NCBI GenBank assembly: GCA_021202715.1
Contig: JAJQCL010000217.1
Coordinates: forward strand, 1-14,158
Source of the DNA: Lachnospiraceae bacterium
Lineage (GTDB): Bacteria > Bacillota > Clostridia > Lachnospirales > Lachnospiraceae
Reading direction: 5' to 3'
DNA length: 14,158 bases
Below are positions 7,659 to 14,126 of the stretch, in pieces (within the stretch, counting starts at the first letter, position 1; each line of letters opens with the position of its first letter). A program made the position numbers and the translations under genes. The notes under the pieces are model-generated. The model was not told the origin of the DNA and did no database searches. It saw only the letters and a program-made list of their open reading frames with translations.

Positions 7659-7829
7659 TTATTCTGCCTCCGTCTCTACCAACGATTTTCTGATCTCATC
7701 AAATGTGTCCTGCATGGGTGCCACTCTTCCTGCTCTGGCATCTTCCTCCGCCTCAGCCAGGGTTCTGTGCAGTTTCGATATCTCGCTGTGATGATTTCTT
7801 AAATCCGATGAAGGTCTGATTACTTCCAT
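7659..7829 (-). CDS. Miniaturised Phd/YefM-like antitoxin (56 aa)
   Basis: The first residues, MEVIRPSSDLRNHHSEIS, match the N-terminus of Phd/YefM antitoxins (MEVIRPSSDLRN..YNEIS), where DNA-binding and dimer contacts lie. The end, LAEAEEDARAGRVAPMQDTFDEIRKSL, matches the C-terminal toxin-binding tail of the same proteins. The roughly 30-40 residues normally between these (the ITKNG..-VMS core) are missing, so this looks like an internal in-frame deletion. No toxin gene is next to it. An upstream in-frame GTG at 7859 overlaps the transporter stop and is less likely than the ATG at 7829. It may be a pseudogene kept in frame, or an orphan regulator; it abuts the ADP-ribosylglycohydrolase start. 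Confidence 0.6.
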   Translation of the reverse strand: MEVIRPSSDLRNHHSEISKLHRTLAEAEEDARAGRVAPMQDTFDEIRKSLVETEAE

Positions 7830-7855
7830 GAAAAGCCACTTCTTTCTCAGGATAA

Positions 7856-9043
7856 TCACATTCTAACGCGATTTGTCTGCTTTTTCAACACCTTCGCACT
7901 GACCAGGCAGAGCAGGATCGTAAGCACCATATCCGGCAGGGTATTTCCCACAATCAGATCTACATTCATCAGGCACCGGTACAGCACAAATCCGATCACC
8001 CAGACAACCAGATTCCGGGTACTGAAATCCTTCCCGGAGACGTCCTCTTTTAAGATAAAATACGAGGCAATCTGTATCGCGATCATCGGCGCGAAGACCG
8101 AACCGATCAGATAAAGGAAATCGGTAATATCATCCATCGGGAAGAGCATGGCGCTGACGGTTCCGATCACAGCGACCACAAGAGCGATCCATTTGCCATT
8201 CAGCTTCGCCGAAACGGATTCGCTGGAAATGCCCGCCGAATAGGCGTCAAGGAAGGTCGTGGTGACAGTTGAGAAGACGATAATGACCAGCCCGGCGATC
8301 CCCAGCCCGGCCTTCAGGAGAATCTGCGCGATGTCCGACTCTCCGGTGCAGATCGCCGCGCCCATGCCAATCACATACATCCAGCAGCTGACCAGACCGT
8401 AGACGATGGCACTGACTGCGGTAGCCCGTACCGGCTCCTTCGCCTCTCTGGTATAGTCGCTGATCAGCGGCAGCCACGACAGAGGCATCGCCACACTCAG
8501 CTCCACCGCCGCACCGAAGCTCATCCCCTCCCCGGATATCTCCCGGATGTTTCCCGAGCGGAAGATCACAAAGCAGAGGACGATCGTCAGACAGAACAGC
8601 GCCGCCATGGCGACCGTATTGATCTTCCCGAGATTGCGAATCCCGATGAAGATCCACAGGCAGATCAGTGCTCCTATGACCAGACACCAGAACCATGAGC
8701 CCACGTCCCAGACACCATTTGCGGCAAGCGCCCCGTCATAGATCATGATGGCCGTCCAGCCAACCAGCTGAAGGATGTTCAGAACAGAAAAGAGTAAGCT
8801 CCCCTTCTGCCCGAAGCTCATTTTCACCGTCTCCATCGCGCTGCGGCGGGCGAGTCCTCCGATCAGCCCCGCGCAGAAGAGGAGCACGCAGCCGATCACA
8901 TGTCCTGCGAGGATGGCCGCAAGCCCCGTCATAAATCCCATCCCGGCAAAATACGTGCCGGTGAGGATTTCTGCGATCGATACGCCCGCGCCAAACCAGA
9001 TGAGTCCATTTTCAAATACAGATGTTCCGGAATTACTTTTCAT
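7856..9043 (-). CDS. cytX: NCS1-family transporter, CytX-like (thiamine-precursor uptake)
   Basis: This is a 395-residue membrane protein with about 11-12 hydrophobic segments of the NCS1 (CodB/cytosine permease) type. It opens FENGLIWFGAGVSIAEILTG, the family's first helix, and has the conserved SWLPLISDYTREAK segment. The TPP riboswitch directly upstream points to the CytX branch, proposed to import hydroxymethylpyrimidine for thiamine synthesis rather than cytosine. The ATG at 9043 follows AAGGAGG at 6 bases. An open frame continues back to 9169 but runs through the riboswitch terminator, so that longer start is rejected. The gene stop is 26 bases before the Phd-like gene, so readthrough into the four following genes is plausible. 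Substrate is inferred from family and regulation, not shown. Confidence 0.88.
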   Translation of the reverse strand: MKSNSGTSVFENGLIWFGAGVSIAEILTGTYFAGMGFMTGLAAILAGHVIGCVLLFCAGLIGGLARRSAMETVKMSFGQKGSLLFSVLNILQLVGWTAIMIYDGALAANGVWDVGSWFWCLVIGALICLWIFIGIRNLGKINTVAMAALFCLTIVLCFVIFRSGNIREISGEGMSFGAAVELSVAMPLSWLPLISDYTREAKEPVRATAVSAIVYGLVSCWMYVIGMGAAICTGESDIAQILLKAGLGIAGLVIIVFSTVTTTFLDAYSAGISSESVSAKLNGKWIALVVAVIGTVSAMLFPMDDITDFLYLIGSVFAPMIAIQIASYFILKEDVSGKDFSTRNLVVWVIGFVLYRCLMNVDLIVGNTLPDMVLTILLCLVSAKVLKKQTNRVRM

Positions 9044-9126
9044 GCTTTGCCTCCTTCGTGTACTTCCCTGTGTTGCCTTATCCGTTTTTCGAAAACAAAT
9101 CAGGTTTCTTCGTTCCAGATCAAACG

Positions 9127-9159
9127 AAAAAAGAGAGATACCTGAACCGATACCTCTCT
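9127..9159 (-). terminator. Intrinsic terminator of the TPP riboswitch
   Basis: Read on the minus strand, AGAGAGGTATC pairs with GGTATCTCTCT (two G-U wobbles) and is followed by a run of six T. It lies between the aptamer and the transporter ribosome binding site, which is the expected position of a transcription-attenuating expression platform: TPP binding would favour this hairpin and shut off the transporter. Confidence 0.85.
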
Positions 9160-9176
9160 GGAATGTCATGATGGCT

Positions 9177-9259
9177 GCTTCCTACGTCGGCATTGTCCGA
9201 ATCAGGTTGATAAGGGTCGGAACTCTCTGTTCCCTCTCAGCCCGCCTCACGAGCTCCCC
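9177..9259 (-). ncRNA. TPP riboswitch (THI element)
   Basis: On the minus strand the element carries the hallmark blocks of the TPP aptamer in order: GGGGAGC, GGCTGAGAGG, a variable hairpin closed by AGAGAGTTCC, GACCCTTATCAACCTGAT, and CGGACAATGCCGACGTAGGAAG. These correspond to the CUGAGA pyrimidine-sensing and AACCUGAU...AAUGCC...GUAGGAAG pyrophosphate-sensing regions. It is followed by an intrinsic terminator and then a CytX-like transporter, the standard context. Boundaries are approximate to a few bases at the P1 stem. Confidence 0.95.
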
Positions 9260-9276
9260 TGCTTATTTTCTTCATT

Positions 9277-9305
9277 ATTATATAGCATCTGCCTGCGCTT
9301 TGCAA
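9277..9305 (-). promoter_or_regulatory. Promoter of the riboswitch-controlled transcript
   Basis: TTGCAA, a 17-base spacer and a perfect TATAAT (9277-9282 on the plus strand as ATTATA) lie just upstream of the TPP aptamer on the minus strand. Transcription would begin shortly before the aptamer. This is the best-looking promoter in the window and sits between the PAP2 gene stop and the riboswitch. Confidence 0.8.
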
Positions 9306-9313
9306 GGGCGGAA

Positions 9314-9985
9314 TCAGCGAAGCACTTCCAGCCGTCCCCGTAAAAGACGCCGCCAGTTTGTATGATAGGCGATCACATACAGGATGAGGCTTACGGCCGC
9401 GCCGCAGGCCACATCGATTACCGAATGCTGCTTCACAAACATCGTGGAAATGCTGATCAGAATCATCAGCAGGATGATCGCTGCCTGACGGCCCCTGTGC
9501 CCCTGAAACAGCTTTGACCGGGCTGTCACCAGCGCGACCGAGACGGAGGAGGACACATGGATCGACGGGCACACATTGACCGCGGCGTCCACGCCGCGCA
9601 CCAGATTCACCAGCACGCAGAAAATATTCCTGTTTTCCACCTCTTCCCGGAGGTTCAACCCATTGGGGAACAGCACATAGCAGAGCAGAGAGAATGTCAT
9701 CCCGGTAAACATGATAAACCACAGCTGCTGAAACTCCTCTTTGTCGCGCAGCATATACCATACCAGTGACAGGAAAAAGGCCGGATACCAGGCAAAATAA
9801 AAGACGATAAAATATTCGCAGAAGGGAATCAGGTCATCCAGCGCACTGTGCAGGATGTAGCGGGGTTCCAACGTGAAATCCAGCACAAAAAACACCACCA
9901 CATAGAACACCAGATACAGCATGGCATAACAGTAAGTATGTTCCGGGATCCAGACCTTCAGGCTTCCGATTTTTTCTCTGATCAT
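9314..9985 (-). CDS. PAP2-family membrane phosphatase
   Basis: This 223-residue multi-pass membrane protein (about six hydrophobic segments) has two of the PAP2 active-site motifs: CPSIH (139-143), equivalent to PSGH, with His143, and KQHSVIDV (185-192) with His187 and Asp191 in the H...D arrangement. The first motif (K......RP) is not evident, as in inositol-phosphorylceramide-synthase-like members. Such proteins remove or transfer phosphate groups on lipids such as phosphatidate or undecaprenyl pyrophosphate. The ATG at 9985 has GGTGG 9 bases upstream. It starts 31 bases after the phospholipase D-like gene, so the two form a likely operon acting on membrane lipids. Its stop lies just before the promoter of the TPP-controlled transcript. 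Confidence 0.85.
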   Translation of the reverse strand: MIREKIGSLKVWIPEHTYCYAMLYLVFYVVVFFVLDFTLEPRYILHSALDDLIPFCEYFIVFYFAWYPAFFLSLVWYMLRDKEEFQQLWFIMFTGMTFSLLCYVLFPNGLNLREEVENRNIFCVLVNLVRGVDAAVNVCPSIHVSSSVSVALVTARSKLFQGHRGRQAAIILLMILISISTMFVKQHSVIDVACGAAVSLILYVIAYHTNWRRLLRGRLEVLR

Positions 9986-10016
9986 GAATCAGCACCACCT
10001 TATCAGAGGTATGATA

Positions 10017-11447
10017 CTACAGAAGGTATCGGATTGGCCAGATAAAAATACGAAAAACCGCATAAAAAGCCTTCTTCTTCGTTGTCAATTCCACGGCCTG
10101 ATACTCCGCGCCGTACTGCACGGTGCCGTCAGCAGCGTTCCGCTTGCTCTGTTCTTTACACTCATCGGTTTCGTCCCGCAGTTTCGCATTCAGCTCTTCG
10201 CAGTCGATCGCCAGCATCATTTCCGTATCCAGATAGGTGCTGCGCATATCCAGGTTGTAGGAGCCGACGACACTGAGCCGATTATCGATCAGAAATGTCT
10301 TCACATGTGTGGAATCATCGCCCAGGAATTCACAGACAGACACGCCGGTCTCCAGGATATTCTTCTTCTGATTGAGATAATCCGTGCAGCCGAAGGGGTT
10401 CGCGCCGCTCTCCACGGCGTTGGTGATGATTTCGACGCTCCCGGCGCTCTCACAGAGTTCCGTCAGATCCTGATACATGTCCCGGCTGCAGACAATATAC
10501 GGCGTCTGAATGACCACATCATCAGCGCCCGTCATCAGCTCCTGCAGCATAGCCCAGAGCTCCGGCTCCCGGTTCTCCGCCTCCATGGGATTCGCGAGGA
10601 GAGTCACCTGATTTGTCTCTATCGTCGCTGCCGCATAGTCGGTCTCGCCATAGGCTTCCGGGTAGGACTCCCCCAGCCACGCATAATGCTCTTCTAACGC
10701 GACGGCCGCCGTCTGCATTTCCTCGGAGAGCTCTTCACAGACAAACTCCTTACAGCAGGACAGCTCCCAGATCTCTTCAAAATACTCCTGTACCTGCGCC
10801 AGAGAAGTACCCTCTGCCGTGGTGTCCGTCTCGTAGACCAGAATATCCCGGTCGATATTGGCCTTCTCCACATAATCCCCCAGGAACAGGTCATAGGTAT
10901 TCCGGCCGCCCAGGATATAAACGGTATCGTCTGCCATGAGGTATTTATCGTGAAGGCGGTAGCTGATCTTCCAGGGAAGGGCCGGGTTAACGGGATTATA
11001 AAACTTCGCCTCGACATTTTCATGAGAAACCAGCGCCTGAAAATGGCTGCTGTCGTGAAGCTGGTAATATCCGGTCAGCCCGTCCACCAGGATACGAACA
11101 TGCACGCCCCGCTCGGCGGCGGCATACAGTGCCGCCATCACATCCTGGCCGCTGTTATCATCCCGCATCTCAAAGGTCGAGAAAATGATCTCCTCCTGCG
11201 CGGTTTCGATCACCCGCAGCCGCCACAAGAGGGCTTCCTCGTTATCGTCGATGCAGAGAATACGCTCTTTTCCAGCGCTGTCTCCATAACAGTCTTCCGC
11301 CTGAAAGGAAGAAGCAAATTCTTCACTGACGCGCTGATGCGGCGCCGAGGGCAGAATCGCCAGCAGGACATAAATCAGGAAAATCGGCCAGAAGATATTC
11401 CACAGCCTCCACAGTCCTTTCAGGATATGCCGGATGAGTCTTGTCAT
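10017..11447 (-). CDS. Phospholipase D-like / cardiolipin synthase-like protein
   Basis: This is a 476-residue protein with one N-terminal membrane anchor (about 16-34) and two phospholipase D catalytic HKD motifs. The first is RLHDKYLMAD with His166, Lys168 and Asp173, followed by GGRN. The second is THVKTFLID with His381, Lys383 and Asp388, followed by VGSYNLD. Both are complete, so the enzyme should be active as a phosphatidyltransferase or phospholipase. The most likely role is in cardiolipin or related phospholipid metabolism. It differs from classical cardiolipin synthase by having a single membrane anchor. The ATG at 11447 follows GAGG at 7 bases. It is co-directional with the PAP2 gene 31 bases downstream, suggesting a synthesis-and-dephosphorylation pair. 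Confidence 0.87.
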   Translation of the reverse strand: MTRLIRHILKGLWRLWNIFWPIFLIYVLLAILPSAPHQRVSEEFASSFQAEDCYGDSAGKERILCIDDNEEALLWRLRVIETAQEEIIFSTFEMRDDNSGQDVMAALYAAAERGVHVRILVDGLTGYYQLHDSSHFQALVSHENVEAKFYNPVNPALPWKISYRLHDKYLMADDTVYILGGRNTYDLFLGDYVEKANIDRDILVYETDTTAEGTSLAQVQEYFEEIWELSCCKEFVCEELSEEMQTAAVALEEHYAWLGESYPEAYGETDYAAATIETNQVTLLANPMEAENREPELWAMLQELMTGADDVVIQTPYIVCSRDMYQDLTELCESAGSVEIITNAVESGANPFGCTDYLNQKKNILETGVSVCEFLGDDSTHVKTFLIDNRLSVVGSYNLDMRSTYLDTEMMLAIDCEELNAKLRDETDECKEQSKRNAADGTVQYGAEYQAVELTTKKKAFYAVFRIFIWPIRYLL

Positions 11448-11470
11448 CAAGTTTCCTCGCCTCCGGATTT

Positions 11471-11761
11471 TTAATAAAACAGCTTCGTATATTTTGTCTG
11501 AGTGTCCGCAATATGGTATACATAGACAATTTTATCAATTTTTCTGTAAATAACAACCTGTTTTTTACAGATTGCCATGCGGTATCCCTGTTCATTCAGC
11601 CATGAATCCGGTGTCATTGAGCCCGAATCCGGAAATTGCTCCAGCCGTTCAATAACATCCAGGATATGATCGCTGACCTTGATCGCCGTTTCCACGTCAA
11701 ACTGTATGGCATACCGGTCCTCAATCGCTTCCGATGACTGCAGGCTGTTTTCAGCGGAAAA
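11471..11761 (-). pseudogene. ParE/RelE-type toxin, N-terminally truncated
   Basis: The C-terminal two thirds of a small RelE/ParE-fold toxin is clear: SDHILDVIERLEQFPDSGSM, then a middle block ending GYRMAICKKQVVIYRKIDK, then IVYVYHIADTQTKYTKLFY at the end. The usual N-terminal strand and start are absent. Upstream of about 11727 the sequence turns into a copy of a repeat also found at 13229-13290, and an in-frame TAA lies at 11762-11764. A GTG at 11695 could start a 74-residue product, but it has no ribosome binding site and lacks the first helix. No antitoxin gene is adjacent. It lies 23 bases upstream of the phospholipase D-like gene. I call it a remnant of a type II toxin-antitoxin module. 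Confidence 0.7.
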
Positions 11762-11789
11762 TTAAGATTCTGTATCAGATACTGTCGGC
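11728..11789 (+). repeat. Diverged direct repeat, copy A (62 bp)
   Basis: This stretch aligns without gaps to 13229-13290, exactly 1501 bp away, with 50 of 62 identities by my hand count. It contains GACTGCAGGCTG and ends with an exactly shared 18-mer, GTATCAGATACTGTCGGC, whose core GTATC-A-GATAC is a perfect palindrome. It caps the truncated toxin and borders the block of broken genes. Confidence 0.75.
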
Positions 11790-11822
11790 ACTTTAATGGC
11801 CGATAAGAAACCGCCTGGAAGC

Positions 11823-12184
11823 TTATCTGTGATAGACCACTTCAAAAATTTCTTTCAGCCGTTCTTTTTCATCATAGTTTCCATCCGTACAACTCCAGTC
11901 CAGACCCACTCCAATGATTGCCGCAGCAAATGTTTTAAAGGCGTTTTCCGGATTCACATTCCGACTGATTTCACCATCTGCCTGCGCCTGCCGAATCAGA
12001 TCAAGAACGATTTTTACATAATTCCTGTGGAAGGCTCCGGCATTCCGGGTACGATAAGGAGAAAAATAACGCAGGTGATTATGCTGAGCATCTTCGATGA
12101 TCAGCGATTTTAACAGCTGGGGAGAGAGACTGCTCGTAATATCAATCCCGTATTCATACACCTTCCAGAGCTTCTCACGGGCGC
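11823..12184 (-). pseudogene. TetR-family regulator remnant, DNA-binding domain deleted
   Basis: Reading leftward from about 12184, the frame gives REKLWKVYEYGIDI, then a helical ligand-binding and dimerisation domain with NYVKIVLDLIRQAQADGEIS and AFKTFAAAIIGVGLDW, ending VYHR. This is the C-terminal domain of a TetR/AcrR regulator. The N-terminal helix-turn-helix is missing: upstream the sequence passes into the reductase pseudogene, and an in-frame stop appears near 12199. A GTG at 12161 cannot yield a DNA-binding protein. It is of a different subfamily from the TetR at 2-622. Its original position was divergent from the neighbouring reductase, so it probably once regulated it. Confidence 0.75.
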
Positions 12185-13119
12185 TGCGAAGAGGAAATCA
12201 AAAAGTATGTATCCGTCCCTGCATCGCCTGTCATGCGGGATGTCTGAACCGTATCTTCAAGATGCAGGATATCTGCTGCGCCCTGAATCCGGCTGCGGCC
12301 CGTGAGAAGGAATATGCGCTGGTTCCGACGGAAACGCCGAAGAAGGTTCTCGTGGTCGGCGGCGGCATCGGCGGCATGGAAGCTGCCAGAGTCTGCGCCA
12401 TTCGCGGTCATCAGGTAACCCTGTGCGAGAAGACAGACCGGCTCGGCGGTATGTTTATCGCAGCATCCAACATGAGCTTCAAGGATGCCGACAAACGGCT
12501 GATTCGCTGGTACGAGAAACAGATGCGCGATCTGCCGATCAATGTAAAGATGAACACTCTGGTAACAGAGGAAATGATTGCAGAGATGACTCCGGACGTT
12601 CTGTTTATTGCGACGGGATCAACGCCGCGTATGCTGCGTCTCCCGGGCGCAGACAACAGCTATGTGCTGAATGCGGTGACCGCCCTCAATGAACCGGAGA
12701 AGATTACCGGGGACCATATCGTCGTCATCGGCGGCGGTCTGACCGGATGCGAGATTGCCTACGACTAGGCGAAGGCCGGAAAGCAGGTGACCATCCTCGA
12801 AGCGCTGGATCAGTACCTGAATGTCGACATCGCCGCGGCGAATAAGAATCTCCTGGTGGCACTGCTCAAATTCACGAATGTTACCATCCACACCTCTGCC
12901 AACGTCATGAGTATGGAAGATAATAAGGTAACATTCCAGATCGGAGAAGAGCTGAAGGAAATCCCGGCCGACACCGTGATCGTGAGCATCGGCTACAATA
13001 CAAATGCGGCCGTCAGCGCGCCGGAAGGCGTAGAAACTTACACTATCGGCGATGCCAATAAAGTGTCCAATCTTCTCGGAGCAATCTGGAGCGCTTACGA
13101 GACAGCCATGAAGATCTGA
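12185..13119 (+). pseudogene. Second OYE/dienoyl-CoA-reductase-type enzyme, 5'-truncated with internal stop
   Basis: Only the C-terminal half survives. It opens with the iron-sulfur motif CIRPCIACHAGC (from 12208), whose cysteine spacing matches the intact reductase, and then ALNPAA. It continues with a first dinucleotide fold (VLVVGGGIGGMEAA) and a second (IVVIGGGLTGCEIAYD). An in-frame TAG at 12766-12768 sits where relatives would have a residue such as Leu; TTG to TAG is one change. Coding resumes at once as AKAGKQVTILEA and runs to the natural C-terminus at 13119. Before the cysteines, the frame giving EEEIKK is displaced by two bases (near 12206-12207), suggesting a small indel. The FMN-binding barrel of about 330 residues is absent. 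It is not a functional enzyme. Confidence 0.85.
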
Positions 13120-13189
13120 CAGAAGATGGCGTCACAGACGGATTCTTTGCCGCGTGGGCCATTGAATTAAATCTTGTTGCTGGTAATGA

Positions 13190-13251
13190 AAGCAGCCTGC
13201 AATCCTCGGAACGAAGGGGGGATAACCCCTTCCGAGGACTGCAGGCTGCTT
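13190..13251. repeat. Long imperfect inverted repeat (hairpin)
   Basis: Arms at 13190-13219 and 13226-13251 pair along about 26 bp with one A/C mismatch, one 4-base bulge (ACGA) and a 6-base loop (GGATAA). The outer arm begins AGCAGCCTGC and ends GCAGGCTGCT. It lies between the convergent pseudogene and SDR gene, where a bidirectional terminator could sit, but no T-tract follows. The right arm is part of repeat copy B. The remainder of the 13120-13329 gap shows no gene. Confidence 0.8.
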
Positions 13252-13290
13252 CTCGTGAATAAGAAAGATTACGTATCAGATACTGTCGGC
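13229..13290 (+). repeat. Diverged direct repeat, copy B (62 bp)
   Basis: This is the partner of the repeat at 11728-11789, in the same orientation and 1501 bp away. Its first 22 bases form the right arm of the large hairpin at 13190-13251, and its last 18 bases are identical to copy A. It lies just downstream of the SDR gene stop. Confidence 0.75.
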
Positions 13291-13329
13291 TCTTCAATTA
13301 GCCAGAGCAGAAGGCACTCGCCGGTTACT

Positions 13330-14076
13330 TCAGCCAAGACTTGCGCCACCATCAATCGACAGAATCTGCCCGGTTATGAACCGTGCCTTGTCACTGGCCA
13401 GGAATAAAATCGCCTCTGCAATATCTTCCGGTTCACCGATCATCTGCAGGGGAATTGATTTTTCCAAGACCTCCAGGAGTTTTTTATCAAGGTTACGGAT
13501 AATATCCGTCATCGTTACGCCCGGTGCGACGGCGTTCACTCTTACCCCGGATTCTGCCGTCTGCAGCGCGATGATCTTCACCATATGCGACATCGCCGCC
13601 TTGCTCGTCGCATAGGCAATGGAAGTGGCATTTGTGTTTGTCCTCGCAGAAATTCCCGCGAGAGATGATGTCATGACCACGCTTCCTTTCCCTTCGGCAA
13701 GCACCGGGAGCGCCTTCTCAATCATATAATAGGCCGCTTTCAGATTCGTGTTCATCACCATATCCCAGTTCTTTTCACTGGAAATATCTGTGTCACAGGG
13801 CGTAGCGACGCCCGCATTATATACCAGCGTATCCAGACGCCCATATTTTTCCACGACCTTGTCGATCAGAGATACACATTGCTGCAGATCGGTCGCGTCC
13901 AGGCGGAAAAAGTCCGCCTTCTGCCCTTTTTCCCTGATTTTAGTTTCAATGCTTTTCCCCAGTTCTTCCCGTCTCCCGGTAAGAATAGCCGTCGCTCCTT
14001 CTTTGGCAAAGCTCTCCGCAACAGCCTTTCCGATTCCTGACGTTGAACCGATGACCAGAACGATTTTGTCTTTCAT
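13330..14076 (-). CDS. Short-chain dehydrogenase/reductase (SDR, classical)
   Basis: This complete 248-residue classical SDR has the cofactor motif GSTSGIG (10-16), NAG (87-89), the catalytic Asn111, Ser138, Tyr155 and Lys159 (YATSK), and the C-terminal PEDIAEAILFLASDKARFITG...DGG signature. Arg35-Arg36 after the second strand favours NADP(H). The family covers 3-oxoacyl-ACP reductases, hydroxysteroid dehydrogenases such as BaiA, and sugar or alcohol dehydrogenases; the substrate cannot be fixed from sequence. GGAGGG lies 6 bases before the ATG at 14076. It is monocistronic within the window and converges on the reductase pseudogene. The nearby OYE-type genes make a role in steroid or other small-molecule redox chemistry possible but unproven. 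Confidence 0.9.
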   Translation of the reverse strand: MKDKIVLVIGSTSGIGKAVAESFAKEGATAILTGRREELGKSIETKIREKGQKADFFRLDATDLQQCVSLIDKVVEKYGRLDTLVYNAGVATPCDTDISSEKNWDMVMNTNLKAAYYMIEKALPVLAEGKGSVVMTSSLAGISARTNTNATSIAYATSKAAMSHMVKIIALQTAESGVRVNAVAPGVTMTDIIRNLDKKLLEVLEKSIPLQMIGEPEDIAEAILFLASDKARFITGQILSIDGGASLG

Positions 14077-14097
14077 GTGAATCCCTCCGACTTAATA

Positions 14098-14126
14098 ATT
14101 TTATTAATACTTTTTATAGCCTTTAA
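14098..14126 (-). promoter_or_regulatory. Candidate promoter of the SDR gene
   Basis: On the minus strand TTAAAG, a 17-base spacer and TAAAAT lie about 20 bases upstream of the SDR start, in a very AT-rich stretch that continues to the window edge. Several alternative AT-rich -10 boxes overlap it, so the exact hexamers are uncertain. Confidence 0.35.

Noticed and set aside
9044..9169. Upstream extension of the CytX-like transporter
   Set aside because: The frame is open, but it runs through the riboswitch terminator and would precede the strong ribosome binding site used at 9043.
7659..11761. A functional toxin-antitoxin pair made of the Phd-like and ParE-like genes
   Set aside because: They are almost 4 kb apart, both are damaged, and several intact genes lie between them; they are better read as separate remnants.
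12766..12768. TAG as programmed recoding (pyrrolysine or readthrough)
   Set aside because: The gene also lacks its N-terminal half and has a probable frame shift upstream, so ordinary pseudogene decay explains it.
11728..13290. A CRISPR array or integron-type repeat series
   Set aside because: There are only two diverged copies 1.5 kb apart with pseudogenes between them; no regular short spacers and no cas or integrase gene.
13043..13297. Minus-strand open frame spanning the pseudogene end and hairpin
   Set aside because: It translates both hairpin arms and antisense pseudogene sequence; no start signal or family resemblance.
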